This document shows positions 38,001 to 49,265 of a stretch of 64,000 nt of DNA, piece by piece; the first letter of the stretch is position 1; each line of letters starts with the position of its first letter. The DNA is taken from the NCBI RefSeq assembly GCF_000002995.4, contig NW_025062479.1, positions 1,313,221 to 1,377,220 on the forward strand, read 5' to 3'. A program made the translations under genes and the position numbers. The stretch comes from Brugia malayi. Its lineage: Eukaryota > Nematoda > Chromadorea > Rhabditida > Onchocercidae. The notes beneath the pieces are model-generated. The model was given only the letters and a program-made list of their open reading frames with translations. It was not told the origin of the DNA and did no database searches.

Positions 38001-41000
38001 CTAAGCTACAGAAATAAGTAGACTTCTCGCTGACAAAAGCATCTCGATTGTTATGGTTTTTCTTTTGATTAATAAGAATATGTCGAGCTCTATTTGCAAT
38101 TTAAAATTTACGGTCCGGAAAAATAATTAATTTGCACCAACCTAACAATACGGACCGATATATTCATAAAGTCGGTATCTGCCATTACCAAGAAAAAAAA
38201 AAACTAACATCAAAAAACTTACGTTTGATGTACTACCCTTCCTCCTCGTATCGGCAGCTAGATTGGGAGAATGTACTATAGCTGCGTGAGCCGCAGTGGT
38301 TTCACAACAAGCGATCACTGGAGGTGATGGTGATGAAGTCACCGAAGGACTATATGATGTGCTGCCACCTACATAAGTTCGAAATTTAAATTAAGCAAAA
38401 GTGAAACTAAATGACTCTTATATAATGGTAATACTGCAGCTTGTAACGCAGAAGTATGCATGGCGGATAATCTTAAAAAATACAAAACGCCAAAATCATG
38501 ATAGTTTCATATTTCTCTTCTCTTCCAAACTATAAGAGAATCAAACGATAAATTAAATTTCATTCCATTTTAATTTTAATTTGAATTCACGTCGCTTCAT
38601 AATTTCTCACCTCTCTTACACTTTTCCTACAAAATGATAGCCCAATCATCTTCTTAAAACAAACAATGGGGTAATTGAATCGATTCAGCGCTTGTGTGGC
38701 AAGCAACACAGTCATTTCTTTTAATTCATTCGCTGGCTAGCCTACCAATGAATTTAATAAAACACCAGAATTATTTCCGACTTTAATAGCTGAGATCTAA
38801 ATAATAAAACGCACCATTCTCAGAATCTGGCAGAGAGTTTGCACCGCCTAAACCAGCCAATGCATCTTTCTGTCTATTTGCTAATATGCTGAATTGCTGC
38901 TTCAGTAATTCACTGAACTGCTGATGCATCTTTTTATCTGCTAAGCCGCCACTAATCTCACTGTTTGCAAATGTACCACGTAATGCTTTTTCTGCTATCT
39001 GCGCGAACAAATGATCATTAGGGAGCTGAAAAAAAAAAGATCAATCATAATACTTATTACATTTAATCAGTGCAAATAGAGATGCATTATCCCAAAACTT
39101 ATGCAAGCACAAAAAAAGTACAATATATGTTTAAAAAACCTAAATTTAAACATCAAGACAATATTCAAAGTATTATGCATTTCCAATAAACAGTTCAAAA
39201 AGCAGTTCTCTATTACTGCATGGATAGTTTTTATGTAGCACAACTGCTTATACAAGTACAAAGAAAGTGCTGCAGATGGAATAATATTGCGTAAGAATGT
39301 GGTTTCTTCGCAAATGTTTTTAAAATATTTCCATGTTCTAACAATTTATAAAATATACTATTTCGTCACTTATTTATGCTTAATTTATAATTTATAAAAA
39401 ACAAGTAAACAAACCGCATTAGACTGCGCAGCCATGGCAGCCATTCCCGCAATCATACCTCGCAATTCATCTGGATTTATCGCATTTTGATAATTATAAT
39501 GTGCAAGCAAATGAGCTGGTACGCTTGCATTTGTTGGTATATTATGCGTCCCAGATAAGAGCTGAGAATCATGCGTACATTGAGAATGCATTCCTGCCGT
39601 CGTGATTGCAGTCGTTGATGTTGATACTGCAGTTCCATCCGAACATCCCATCTTATCATCTATATCGACAGCCATGTTATTCATCGATTTCTCAGCACAT
39701 TCAACTTTTGGTTGTATGATGGTGGTCGCCTTTTTGTTCACTGTTCGTCGTGCAACCTCAAACTTCTCAATGAACAACAATTAGGATCAACACAGGTAAT
39801 GTAAAAATGTACAGTGAGCATTGTAACTAAAGGAAAAACATAAAAACATAAAAAAAAAAAAAACCATAAACTTCATATATAAATTCAATAAGTTCTTCAG
39901 AAAATTACATATCATTAATAAATAAGAGAATAAATGAATTAGCATCACCTACTATTCCTGATTCTTACTGTTGCTTGTTTTAAATATATACCTTTTTCAA
40001 ACGACTATTTTGTAGCGCTGGTGGTTTTCCTAGAAGAGGTGTACGTGTCACAATAGGTGCATCATGCCAGTTCAGAAGTGTTTCTGCTACTCGCGTGTGT
40101 CCATTTCGTGATGCTTCGATCATACAAGTCACACCATCCTTTAAAATAAACGAGTGAGAAATTGTTTAACAATTTATGACCCTTTAAATAGGACACTTTT
40201 TTACTCTCAGAAGCTACATCTTAAACCAACTTTAAACACATGAGATGGATCAGCTCCATGATCCAGCAATAATCGTACAATTTCCCAATGGCCATGAGCA
40301 CATGCTAGGAATAATGCACTGGCATCATTGTCTGTAGAGACCTCATTTACCTGTAATGACATGCATCTTTATTTGAAATTTTATTCCGTTATATAATCTA
40401 CAATTAGAAGGACACATTTTTGCATGAATAGAACAACTCTAAAGTCCCAACCCCTTGAAAGTCAAAAATTAAGGAAGACCATACGCTAATCTTCCCTCTA
40501 TGTTACCCATATTTATAAAGATTTAATGTGGTTCAGAAATTCAATGTTAAGCATACTTAACCTTAGCTCCTCTCATCAGAAGAAATTGGATTACACTGTA
40601 ATTCCCATTCTTCGCCGCTTTCATTAAGGCTGTACGCCCATTTTCTGCTTGATGATCCTAAACAGGAAAAGTAGAATTTTAAAAATTCTGGAACAAAATT
40701 AATGGCAGTGCTAGAGTAAAAAAAAATTTCATGTTGACAATCACTATTTGAAAAATTATGACAACTCAGAAATCTAGAAGGAAATAATGGAAGCAACGGG
40801 AAAACTGTCAAAGGCTCGTAACTCCGTGAAATGTCTATCCACCTCACATTTTATATAGAAAACAGTTTCTGTAAGATGTGAAAAGAAGTTCCTGCTAAAG
40901 ATACTTATCGATAATGATCCAGAGGGAGAGAGAGTTTAAAAGACTTGCAATATTGGCGCCAAATTCAATTAAAGCAGCACACACATCCAAATGACCGTTT

Positions 41001-44000
41001 TCTGCAGCATAAGTTAACGCCGTATTGCTATTTGCTGTTGTTGTAGCATCGATCTTAATTGAAAATTTGGATAATATATACAATTTTTATTTAAAACTTG
41101 AACTTTTTAAAAACTTTAATAAAAAACAAGAAGCTTACTGGCAAACCAAGTGAACACATTTCACTAAGGATGAATCTAACTGTATCAAGATGTCCCTCTT
41201 GAGCAGCTTCCATTAACGGTGTATTTGCACCGATATCCAAATGCGCATCACTTCGCACCAGCAATTCAACAACATCCCTGAAAAATGGCATATTGATTTG
41301 TCAACAAGCAGACCGCTGCGATAAATCAAACTGCTTTAGATATTTTCATGAAGCAAATTAGGCATAATACATAGTGTAGACCACAATACGATATTTTTCC
41401 TACATTTATTGATATTATACACAGCAAAGATTTAAGTTAATACAGCTTTTTCATCAACAGAGAAGCAAATACGAAAAAGTTGCTTTCCATGACCTATGAA
41501 TGAAAAAAAAAAAAAAAAAGGCAATTACTTGAAGCCACCACAAGCCGCGAGTGTCAAAGCAGTTTCACCAGTTTCATCAGTTTGTATATTGACTTTTGCA
41601 CCGAATTTGATCAACAACCTAACAACTTCCTAAAAATGAAATACATTCAACATCCAGCTATGTGTACAAAATATACATAAAATATACCAAATGTCCTTCT
41701 CGACTTGCTTCCATTAGAGGCGTATAACCTTCATCATTTACTTCTTCCACGATAGCACCTCTTTCCAATAAGAGTCGTACCTGGAAACGTATAATGGAAC
41801 GAACTGAATTCTTGCTTAACTATCAAAATTAGACTGTAACTCAACCATGAATTTTGGAAGAGAACAAAAAATAGAAAGTTACTTTGTAAGCCACATTTAT
41901 CCAAAAACATTACAAAAAAAACTATGAACGAAGTCACGAACCAAATCAGGATGTCCTCCGCAAGCAGCTAATGTCAGTGGGCTCTCAAATGAATCTGATG
42001 CTAAATTTACTGGAGCACCATTATCTAAAAGCAATTTTGCTACTTCGTAGTGTCCGTCCATTGATGCTTCCATAAGAGCGGTGTGTAACTCTTCCTTATA
42101 TTTATTGGCACCTTTTTCTAGTAAGTACTGAACTACATCATAGTGACCTTTGTAAGCTGCCAAGGTCAAAGCTGATTCCTGAAACGCACGACTATAAAAC
42201 TCTGTCTCATGCAAATCTATGACAACAGTTTTTTCCGCATGTTTTAAAGCGTTACGCGTAAACCTGCCACACTTTGGAACATGTTGACGAGATTCACATG
42301 CAAAAATGAAAGCAGTGCAATAAACCGACAGGATTGCATATTAATGAATCAAAAAAGTTTACTTACGGAATCCAGTATAAAAAACAAAGTAATAAATCCA
42401 TATTGAAAAATAAATTTATATCCAAAATGTTTTTGTCCCAAACTTTTTAAACCGTATATTTTTTTCTTTAGATATTTCGATTTAGGAGTTGTATACTTCA
42501 CTCACCAATCCAACTTTCAAGTCATTTTGATTACATGGCAACACTTGAAATCCATGTTGAACAAGAAGGGAAACAACGTCCAGATAACCTTAAAATTTTT
42601 TCTTACATTCATAAACTTCCCCAAAATTTCAATGTATAAAACTACCATGGGAATGCAAAGGAATAAAGTATGTCACATGATGATTACAAAAAATAAAGAT
42701 CTTCAAAATCTATTACACATTTACTTCAATCCGTCTGCTTATCAGATAACTAATTAAACAAATTCAAAAGCTTTACCAGAACTGGCCGCTTCCATGAGAG
42801 CACAGTGTCCATTATCATTTCGTATCGTGATATCACAACCATAATCCAGTAATAAACTCGCACACTAAACGAAAATGAAAAATCATAGTATGTATCATAA
42901 TATGACACATAGCACACTGTTCCGTCGCAAAGGCTCCGTGAAACCAGTTGATGTCAAAGTTAAACTTCGTTTATTTGCCAAACTGAAAAAAAAAAAAAAG
43001 AAAGAAAAAACCACCTCTACATTTCCAGCAGCTGATGCGTAAATCAGTGGAGTGTTTTTGGTTGCACTCATGGCATTCATGTCAGCACCATGCTCAAGTA
43101 AATGTTTGACGATATCACTATGTCCTGAAACGTTTATCTTATTCTTACTACACAACATAATCCTTATCCATATATTTCTTTCAAAATGCAAAAAATGCGG
43201 ATAACATACCTGCGCAACAAGCTTCCATCAACGGTGTACGATCATTATTTATATTGACATAATTCGGATTTCCTCGAATTTCAACTAGTTCCTTAGTCAG
43301 ATCTAAGTACTGCAAAATAAAGAATTCGATAAAAAATATTAAAGAACCACTCAAATGCATTTTGACACTGAAGGAATTAACATTATAATCTCACACGAAT
43401 GAGTTGTGTATTCGGACTTTGCAGAAAAGTATAAAAGTATATTTAGTACAAAAGTATGTTTGGTCCTAGCTATTACGATTTGACTTTGAAGTGAGTGAAT
43501 AGAATCGTTACCCCAGCAGAGACAGCAAGGTTCAATAACATGTCGCCATTATCTTCCGATTCATCCTCGCTGAGATTGAGCTCCAACGACTCATCATCCG
43601 TAGAATCGGGGCCTCCATTAGTAGTTACAGGATCCTGAGAACTTGCCATTAAGCTTTCTATTGTTCGTGTAGGAGGGCGTCGTAACGTAGCGGCAGCAAA
43701 GGCAGATAAAGCAGCAGCCGCAATCTAAAATTTGCGGGTTCAAGTTAACTATAGAAATGAACAAATCTATCGTTTTGTAACTATTAAAATTTCGTCCCTA
43801 ATAAATTTTGTTCACATTATAATTTTTTACTGACGAAAATATGCCGCTAATGCAGTGATATATTCAAGAATGTCGAAGGGAAAAGTATTTAAAAAAACGA
43901 ACATCAGGCGTTATAAGGCTCGCAGCTGCTAGGTCTTCTTTTAGACCAAGTAAGTCTTCTTCCAATGAAGGAAATTGTCGTAATGATTCGACAGCATCGT

Positions 44001-45629
44001 CCAGTATGCCCGAACGAGAAAGGGTTTTTAATGCCTGAAAACTATATAATCAAAAAAAAAAGTGTGGAATGGGAAGTAAGAAGGCTGACTACACCATTAT
44101 GTCAGTTCAATCATATTTCGATTTAAACAATTCATCCATATAACACTCTTCCTCTATTTTTCACAGCAATGAAATAAACTGAAAAGTTGTAATGGCAACC
44201 TCGGCATCTTCAGAGGTGAATGGAATTTGCTGACTCGGAGATAACTGCGTATTCTGAATTGTCGTTGCAATATCGTAGGCTTTTTCAACTTGTGTACTAT
44301 CAATACACAAATCATCCTTCATTCCACCAATACATGCTGTACCACCAAATTTGGCACAGTATCGAGGAAACTGTTGGGCAGCACTCATTGTTAACCACTG
44401 AAAAGAAATATATATATATATATATAATCAAACTGTTTCTATTTTCGTCAAAAAAATGAAATCAAAATTGAAATTTTTTTTTTTTTTTTTTTGGAGATCA
44501 AATAAAAGGTAAAACCGATCCGGATTTCGCATGGAATAAGTGCGGATGTCTGGCATGATCAAAAGCTACCGCACAATCCATAGTTGTAGATAACGTAAAT
44601 GGATAAGAGATAAGGCATGCAGCTCATGTTCACAGTCCTAACATAACAATCATTCCTATATTATGACCTCATACCTGCACACTTATATGCTATTATAAGA
44701 TTGCCTTAGTTCCCCTTCAGACAACTGCCCTCATGACCATATTGTCCCAGTTACGACGATATCTGTCAGGCTATTTAAAAACATACGGATATTTTGTAAA
44801 GAAAGTTACCGAAATTTTTTTAAAACAACCTTATGTAGCGAGGCTGAGGCAGCTATTCCAGCGGAATAGAGCTGTTGAAAAAGATGTTTTTGTTCTTTTA
44901 TTTCCATATCAGCTATATCCGGCAATAATGGAAGGAAAGGTTTCAGCTCATCTGTAATATTGGCAGTTTCCCAATTTTACTTATAAGTCAGTTATCTGAA
45001 TAAGTCATATTTAAACAGCCTATTAAATAAGTTTGTTCAGAGCGTATATGACTAAATTGTTAAGGTTACCCTTGAGAATTTGAAGAAAAAATGTCTTAGG
45101 ATTAAACGATGGCTTACTCATGATTCGCACACGGCCTCTTTTTGAATTCAAAATGCGCATTTTTGACGCAGCACTTGTGCCTGCAGGTGCCACCTTCTCA
45201 CTTTTCTGAAACTGAAATTTGTAAATCAAGCAAAATCAACTACTGAATTTTGGTTAAAAAGTTTTGTTTCTATTTTGGTCAAAAGAGAAAAGGAAGACCG
45301 AAAGCAAATGATTAAAAGAGAAAGCACGATCGTGTTTTCAGCAATATAACAGTTGTATTGGTTTTACTTAGTGTATTCTGGATAAAAAAACCAGTTCCAC
45401 CAGCTCTGGTTTAATTCTGTTACTCAGTTGTTTCACGATAATTAAAAGACAACTATGTGGCTGCTCATAATTTTCTAAAATTAACTGTATATGTGAGTTA
45501 ATATTTGTAGTTTTGTGCAAGACATACATTTCTGGAATGATAAGAGCACACCTTGTCTTTTAAAAAAATCCAGGAAAAATATTAGACCTTAATTGATGAG
45601 TCTGTTAATCGTACGCTATCCGAGTCCAT
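25359..45629 (-). CDS. mask-1: MASK / ANKHD1 family ankyrin-repeat and KH protein
   Basis: A complete gene in 51 coding exons, all joined in phase by hand, from ATG at 45627-45629 to TAA at 25359-25361; about 2,428 residues. Order: N-terminal region (1-265), ankyrin block 1 (about 266-735, some 13 repeats), linker (736-1123), ankyrin block 2 (1124-1483, 10 repeats), charged Lys/Glu region, KH domain (about 1722-1800), and a Pro/Gln/Ser-rich tail. This order and size match Drosophila MASK, human ANKHD1/ANKRD17 and C. elegans MASK-1; block 2 carries near-identical family words such as QTESNHDTAL and PLMLAAMNGH. The family acts as a cytoplasmic/nuclear scaffold in receptor-tyrosine-kinase and Hippo/Yorkie signalling, with a likely RNA-binding KH domain. 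No break or stop was found. Two introns begin with GC instead of GT, and one intron carries a mariner remnant. Exon coordinates are in the sub-entries. Confidence 0.93.
26700..26705 (-). other. Second GC-AG intron donor in mask (after exon 48)
   Basis: GATCAA is followed by GCAAGT. The nearby GT (one codon later) leaves phase 1, which leads to stop codons in the next exon, whereas the GC site leaves phase 0 and joins the open frame VAARLASTRQEHL. Confidence 0.65.
29106..30098 (-). other. mask-1: mask exons 39-40: KH domain
   Basis: Exons 29911-30098 and 29106-29337. The KH core runs from RLSVSSNSIARVIGRAGGNI to RQAVDMIHGLI across the splice junction. The GXXG loop is GRAG, followed by GNINAIREATGAYIEVEKQ, the KH pattern of this family. 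Single KH domains bind short single-stranded RNA or DNA. The second exon continues into a Ser/Thr-rich spacer. Confidence 0.93.
30216..32723 (-). other. mask-1: mask exons 32-38: charged and Ser-rich region before KH
   Basis: Exons: 32610-32723, 32424-32506, 32271-32337, 32050-32142, 31514-31676, 31335-31432, 30216-30311. The first encodes CHLCMDIIVAAKDRQAAEAN, a family signature with a CxxC-like motif followed by a helix; the second is a Lys-rich basic stretch (KKKAKRKAKKN) that could serve as a nuclear signal. The rest is acidic and Ser/Pro-rich and probably disordered. Confidence 0.85.
32021..32048. repeat. Poly(A) run next to a mask splice donor
   Basis: About 28 A on the plus strand, so the intron on the mask strand starts GTTTTTTTT and continues as a T run directly after the exon 32050-32142. 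Length variation here would alter the donor region. Confidence 0.85.
33105..35580 (-). other. mask-1: mask exons 25-31: ankyrin block 2
   Basis: Exons: 35441-35580, 34941-35087, 34660-34815, 33979-34179, 33647-33832, 33314-33478, 33105-33188. Ten repeats can be counted, the same number as in the vertebrate proteins, with very strong conservation (DTALSLACSGGRKE, YTPLSLAASGGY, SSRDTALTIAADKGHHKF). The block ends in VVKYMVRHVQQFPSDTDC, the family's conserved exit from the array. This is the most conserved part of the gene. Confidence 0.95.
37242..38145 (+). mobile_element. Degenerate mariner element inside a mask intron
   Basis: The ends are matching terminal inverted repeats: TTAGGTTGGTGCAAAA at 37242-37257 and its complement TTTGCACCAACCTAA at 38131-38145. 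This is the TIR type of mariner transposons. About 904 bases remain against about 1.3 kb for a full element, so internal DNA is lost. The element lies opposite to mask, between exons 38223-38368 and 37041-37197. A clean TA target duplication is not seen (TATAA on the left, CAATA on the right), in line with age. Confidence 0.9.
37440..38100 (+). pseudogene. mariner transposase remnant
   Basis: Plus-strand frames show mariner transposase words separated by stops and frame changes: LILRNNKKPFLD, HHENARPDI (the HDNAR block of the catalytic second Asp, here Glu), NELVYKVSPYPSYPSNLSS, EYHFFKQLDNF (third catalytic block, Asp replaced by Glu) and a C-terminal FQATEISRL. The N-terminal DNA-binding part is not recognisable. 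At least six stops occur and the two visible catalytic positions are changed, so it is inactive. Minus-strand frames here are shadows. Confidence 0.88.
39992..43309 (-). other. mask-1: mask exons 7-18: ankyrin block 1
   Basis: Exons: 43210-43309, 43015-43124, 42777-42864, 42515-42588 (or to 42506), 41942-42178, 41688-41780, 41529-41629, 41139-41277, 40949-41053, 40562-40657, 40231-40350, 39992-40138. About 13 repeats show the TPLMEAA..GH / ALTLAA..GH pattern (RTPLMEACCAGH, SALTLAAYKGHY, SPLTLAACGGHP, NTPLMEAAQEGH, TALTYAAENGH and others). The fourth exon has two possible donors nine bases apart (AAA/GTTGG or TTG/GTGAGT). The shorter form fits the family better, the longer form has the better donor. 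The exon ending at 40949 uses a GC donor. Confidence 0.88.
40943..40948 (-). other. GC-AG intron donor in mask (after exon 15)
   Basis: After codon ATT the intron starts GCAAGT. No GT donor gives the right phase, whereas this site joins EFGANI directly to DHQAENGRTALMKAA, exactly as the ankyrin pattern needs. GCAAGT is the usual consensus of GC-AG introns. Confidence 0.75.
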
Positions 45630-45648
45630 CAACGCAAATAAACGCGAC
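43512..45648 (-). other. mask-1: mask exons 1-6: start and N-terminal region
   Basis: Coding exons: 45588-45629 (5' untranslated part to 45648), 45119-45206, 44830-44951, 44200-44397, 43903-44034, 43512-43724. The protein starts MDSDSVRLTDSSIK. Exon 3 contains the family-typical LLPDIADMEIKEQ-like helix before the ankyrin array; exon 6 is rich in Ala, then acidic (DESLELNLSEDESED). The exon 2 acceptor has two TTTCAG choices six bases apart (45206 or 45212); both keep the frame. Confidence 0.8.
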
Positions 45649-45654
45649 CTGAAA
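45649..45654 (-). promoter_or_regulatory. Probable SL trans-splice acceptor of mask
   Basis: On the minus strand TTTCAG stands 19 bases before the initiator ATG, with no in-frame coding sequence upstream. In nematodes an acceptor this close to the start codon usually receives a spliced leader. A normal 5' exon further upstream is the alternative. Confidence 0.5.
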
Positions 45655-45848
45655 TTTTAATTACGATATGAGAATAAAATTATGATACACAGCAATAACA
45701 CTAGTATCTTCGAAAATAATGGGTGAAAACAGTTTGGTTAAAAAGGCATGATAACTCTGAGAGTTCTAAACAGTTAACTATCAATGTATGTCATACTTAC
45801 TTGTATAAAACAATATATGAATGGAAAAATTAAACCGAAAATTTCAGA

Positions 45849-46067
45849 ATGACCAAATTTAGGAAACCATCTAACAATTCGTGCTGCACAATGACTGCCC
45901 ATATAAACCAATTAGGCTATCTATTCCCGAATGAAATTTGTCATTCGATGGAAATTATCCATCAAATAAAAAGAGGTCTTCCCAATTTGCCGCAATTACT
46001 GAAGAGATTTCACGAAACGTATTCAAAACACCACTTAATTCATATCTCTTCCAGAAGGGAAAGTTGA
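45849..46067 (+). CDS. Possible small gene (72 residues) divergent from mask
   Basis: An open frame starts at an ATG one base after TTTCAG (45842-45847), an arrangement that fits spliced-leader addition directly before the start codon. The product begins MTKFRKPSNNSC and is basic, with a HQIKRGLPNLPQLLKRFHE helix-like stretch and no signal peptide or membrane segment. It starts 200 bases from the mask 5' end on the other strand, so the two could share a promoter. No family is recognised; chance openness is possible at this length. Confidence 0.3.
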   Translation: MTKFRKPSNNSCCTMTAHINQLGYLFPNEICHSMEIIHQIKRGLPNLPQLLKRFHETYSKHHLIHISSRRES

Positions 46068-49000
46068 TAAATTAATTAGAAGGAAGTGCAATTAGCATTC
46101 ATATAATACTGGCTAGCAAAAAAATGGTTAATATATGAGCTAATGACAAAATAAATTTATATTATTAAAAGATGTATATATATTTTTTACTCATGCGTAT
46201 ATATATATGAATGCTAACAAATATACGCACATATACACACGTGTTAACATACGCATACACGTAAACAAGCATACATACCCAAACACACACACATATCTTA
46301 ATCACCTAATTTTAATGTCATTTTGGCAACAAAGCTGCAATATATAGAACCGGTTACGGTAGTCAGGAGAACGCGCAATAATGAAAAACAGGGCAGAGTG
46401 GCTTTCTGACATTGTTTTCTCTCCCATCTGGTCACGTGTTGTTAGGTTGCAGTCTGATTTTTTCTGATTTTTCATTTAACCTTTGGCCTAGTCTCTTCTT
46501 ATCAGTTACATAGGTCCATGCATAATATAGGAGAGTGACAGACAAATGATGTAGTCATCACAGGGTGAAAGCAAGAAAAAAAGTACGTAGTTGGGTATTT
46601 ACAAAAAAAGAAAAAACAAATTGCTGAAAAAAAGTCTCCGAGTAATATCTTGAAGTAAATAAATCATGAGTAATTTTATCAAATTTTCCTACTATTTTCA
46701 CATTTTATCCTTGCAACATCACTGATTCCTGTTTGACTCACAGAAAGTAAAGAGCAAAGTAATACAATTTAAAAAAGTTTCCAAATTAGGAATATCCTAT
46801 CTTTAATTTAAATGAATTAATTTGTCAAATTTCATATGATATTTGTGTTATCAATAAATTTATTATGTCATAGCCGAAATAGGGAACTGTTCACTTTTTG
46901 AATCATACACTTCGTACCATGAATAGTTCTCGAGCAATTTAAAATGTAAACCGACATTGAATATTTAAGACATCGCTATCATTTTTACTAGTATATTTTA
47001 CTGGGTCCAAAAAATTATAAGTTGAATGTCTGTTTACTTACAGTGCAGAATGTTTGCAAACTCTGTAAACACTAGAAAATATCATTTGGACAATGATTAA
47101 AATATGAATGAGACGTTTGCAATATGCAACAAAATAGTTGCACAAGCATTAAAAGCAATATGACAGAGTAATTTATCCTAAAATTTGACGACGAAGCAAA
47201 ATCGTTTGGTAAATGATATTACTTTAATTGTACACGTTTAACTACACACTACATGACGTGTTACTGTATGTGCTATCTTATCTTATGCGTAACCTGGATA
47301 AGTGATTAAAGATGTGTTTAATGTTGGAACTATAATTCGTTCTTTTTTATGATACAGCACTGTCATGTAATCATAACAATGTATGATAAATAAATGTCAA
47401 ATTCTAATTGACCAAAAATTTTAAGAATTAAATTTATACCTTTAGGGCATCTTATTTTAATAATTTTTAATCGCTTGTAAAATTAGTTATGTAATCTTTG
47501 AAAAAGAAAGAGGAAAATAATTTAAGATTTAAATATCAAGCTGGAAATAGTAAAGGATTACGGTAAAAACGTAGGAAGGAGATCTACTTCGTTCAGATTT
47601 AGATCATTTAATTTGCAGCTAGGATCTGATCTAGGTTATCTCATGTATCCAACGTGTAGCAGTTACTGTTTTAATCAAAAGTTTCAGATAAATTTGCAAA
47701 AATATGAAAATAATTTTGAATAAATTGAATTTTCAAGCAATGAAAGAGCAAATTTCCTAGCAGTGCAATGACTGTTCACTATCGCAGCAGTAAAGAGCAA
47801 TGAAATATGTAGCATTGGCACAGTCTGTAATGAAACTGTATTTTTCAATTTTAGGGTTATTCAGCGTTAAATAAAGAATTTTTAACTCTTCAAAATCTAC
47901 GCATGTCACACACACTAGAACAAATTCAGAATTTACATGTATCTTCTGCTTATGCCATTTTGGAAATCTGGTTAGTCGCCAGTTGTGCTTCATGTAGGAG
48001 TACACAAAATGCTCGTTAAACTGAAAGAAGCTATCAGTTCATCTGTTTCTGCAGTCTACACAATGTTTCGTATGAATCTGAAGGTCCCCAGCTAAGACTT
48101 TCCTGAAGTGATGAAATTTTTTTTTATATATATTACTTGCACTTCGGAAATGATTAGCAATTATAAGATATACTGTGTGGGTCATATATCGTAGAAAATT
48201 AGGAATCCTGGAGGAATATACCGGTTCGCACAGAATTAAAGTAAGGAAGAGACAGATTGTGACTTTTCTGATTTATTTCTTTGCATTCATTTTAACAAAT
48301 CATTGATCTACCAGCAATTAGCAAATTCGAAAAAAAAAAAATAAATATATATATATATATATATATATAGCAGGAGGAACAAATGAGTTAAGAAAGGAAG
48401 GAATTTGGAGAAGAAAATGTTCTAATATTACTCGAAGAGTATGAATAATAGAAATTCAATTTAAGGATAACAAGCAAAATATGTAACAGATGAGAAATTA
48501 TTAAAGTTTCTAGTGGAACAAATAATCAAATATGGTGAATTATAATAGGTTGCGAGTAATCAACTTCAAAAACACTCAGCTAAACTTTTTTAAACTCGAT
48601 CAATAATGATTTTTTCTTGTCTGAGTAGAATCGAGATTTAAAATCTTCGAGAAGCAAAATATTCAATGTTGTGTTTTCCATATTTTTGGGTTTATGGAAA
48701 GATTTTTGATTGAACACTTATCCTATACACTTAAAAATTAGACTACTATATATTTGCATATTTTATATGCTCTTCTGTCCTCAGAAAACATTCTTTCTCT
48801 AGACCTGTATTACTGTTTTGTGTCTTGGAAGAGGTCAACGAAAGCAGTAAGTTATCAAATAGCAGCGTTAAGATTAAGAAAAAAAGATTCTTTTATCAAC
48901 ACTGCTATCAAACTGAGGAGTAGATTAACTGGTACGACTGAACCGAAGGATACACTGTTGCAAAATGAAATACAACTAACATTGCAATTAACAATTTTTT

Positions 49001-49265
49001 GCCCTAATGTAGCATATCTAAGCTGGAAATCGTTCGTCAATTATTTTTCATGTTTGTTTCCAATGATGATGATAATTTCCAATGAAATGTGTGCTATACA
49101 TATAGACCGGAAACAGATGAAAATGAAAAGTTGGATAACATGAGCATGCATCGTTTTTGATTATGCATTATCATCCTTTTTTACTGCATTTAACATTATT
49201 TTAACATTTTCTCACGTGCGAGTTCAATTTTGCCTTGATCTTTCGTGTCATCCTTATCACTTCAT
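46068..49265. other. Intergenic stretch, no firm gene
   Basis: Contents: alternating TA/CA/CG-rich sequence around 46190-46290, a CACGTG E-box word near 46433, and an (AT)n array at 48344-48369. Two open frames (minus 47757-48005, plus 48754-49143) look partly exon-like but join to nothing in phase. The left end probably includes the mask promoter. Confidence 0.45.
48344..48369. repeat. (AT)n microsatellite
   Basis: About 26 bases of alternating A and T following a poly(A) run. Confidence 0.9.

Larger units (their letters stand above)
36094..39765 (-). other. mask-1: mask exons 19-24: inter-ankyrin linker
   Basis: Exons: 39415-39765, 38815-39025, 38223-38368, 37041-37197, 36312-36489, 36094-36215. 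The product is low in complexity: Thr/Met/Ala-rich, then a Gln/Lys helix (KKMHQQFSELLKQQF), then Ser/Pro-rich with an acidic TDSDEE stretch. If the donor at 37040 is not used, exon 22 reads on for 12 codons to a TAA, so intron retention would give a truncated, block-1-only protein. The first acceptor (39765) follows ATTGAG, a weak site, and is the least certain border in the gene. Confidence 0.75.

Noticed and set aside
35441..42588. Suspected frameshifts in mask exons near 35520 and 42540
   Set aside because: On rereading, both were copying slips of mine across line breaks; exon lengths and phases agree with an intact frame.
47757..48130. Exon-like minus-strand pieces (NWRLTRFPKWHKQK; ESLSWGPSDSYETLC)
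   Set aside because: Each looks coding and has an acceptor, but they do not join in phase to each other or to any neighbour. Possibly gene remnants; not enough to call.
48754..49143. 129-codon plus-strand frame resembling the end of a nematode seven-pass receptor
   Set aside because: The resemblance (KDTLLQNEIQLTLQL) is weak, no ATG fits and no membrane-spanning partner exons were found.
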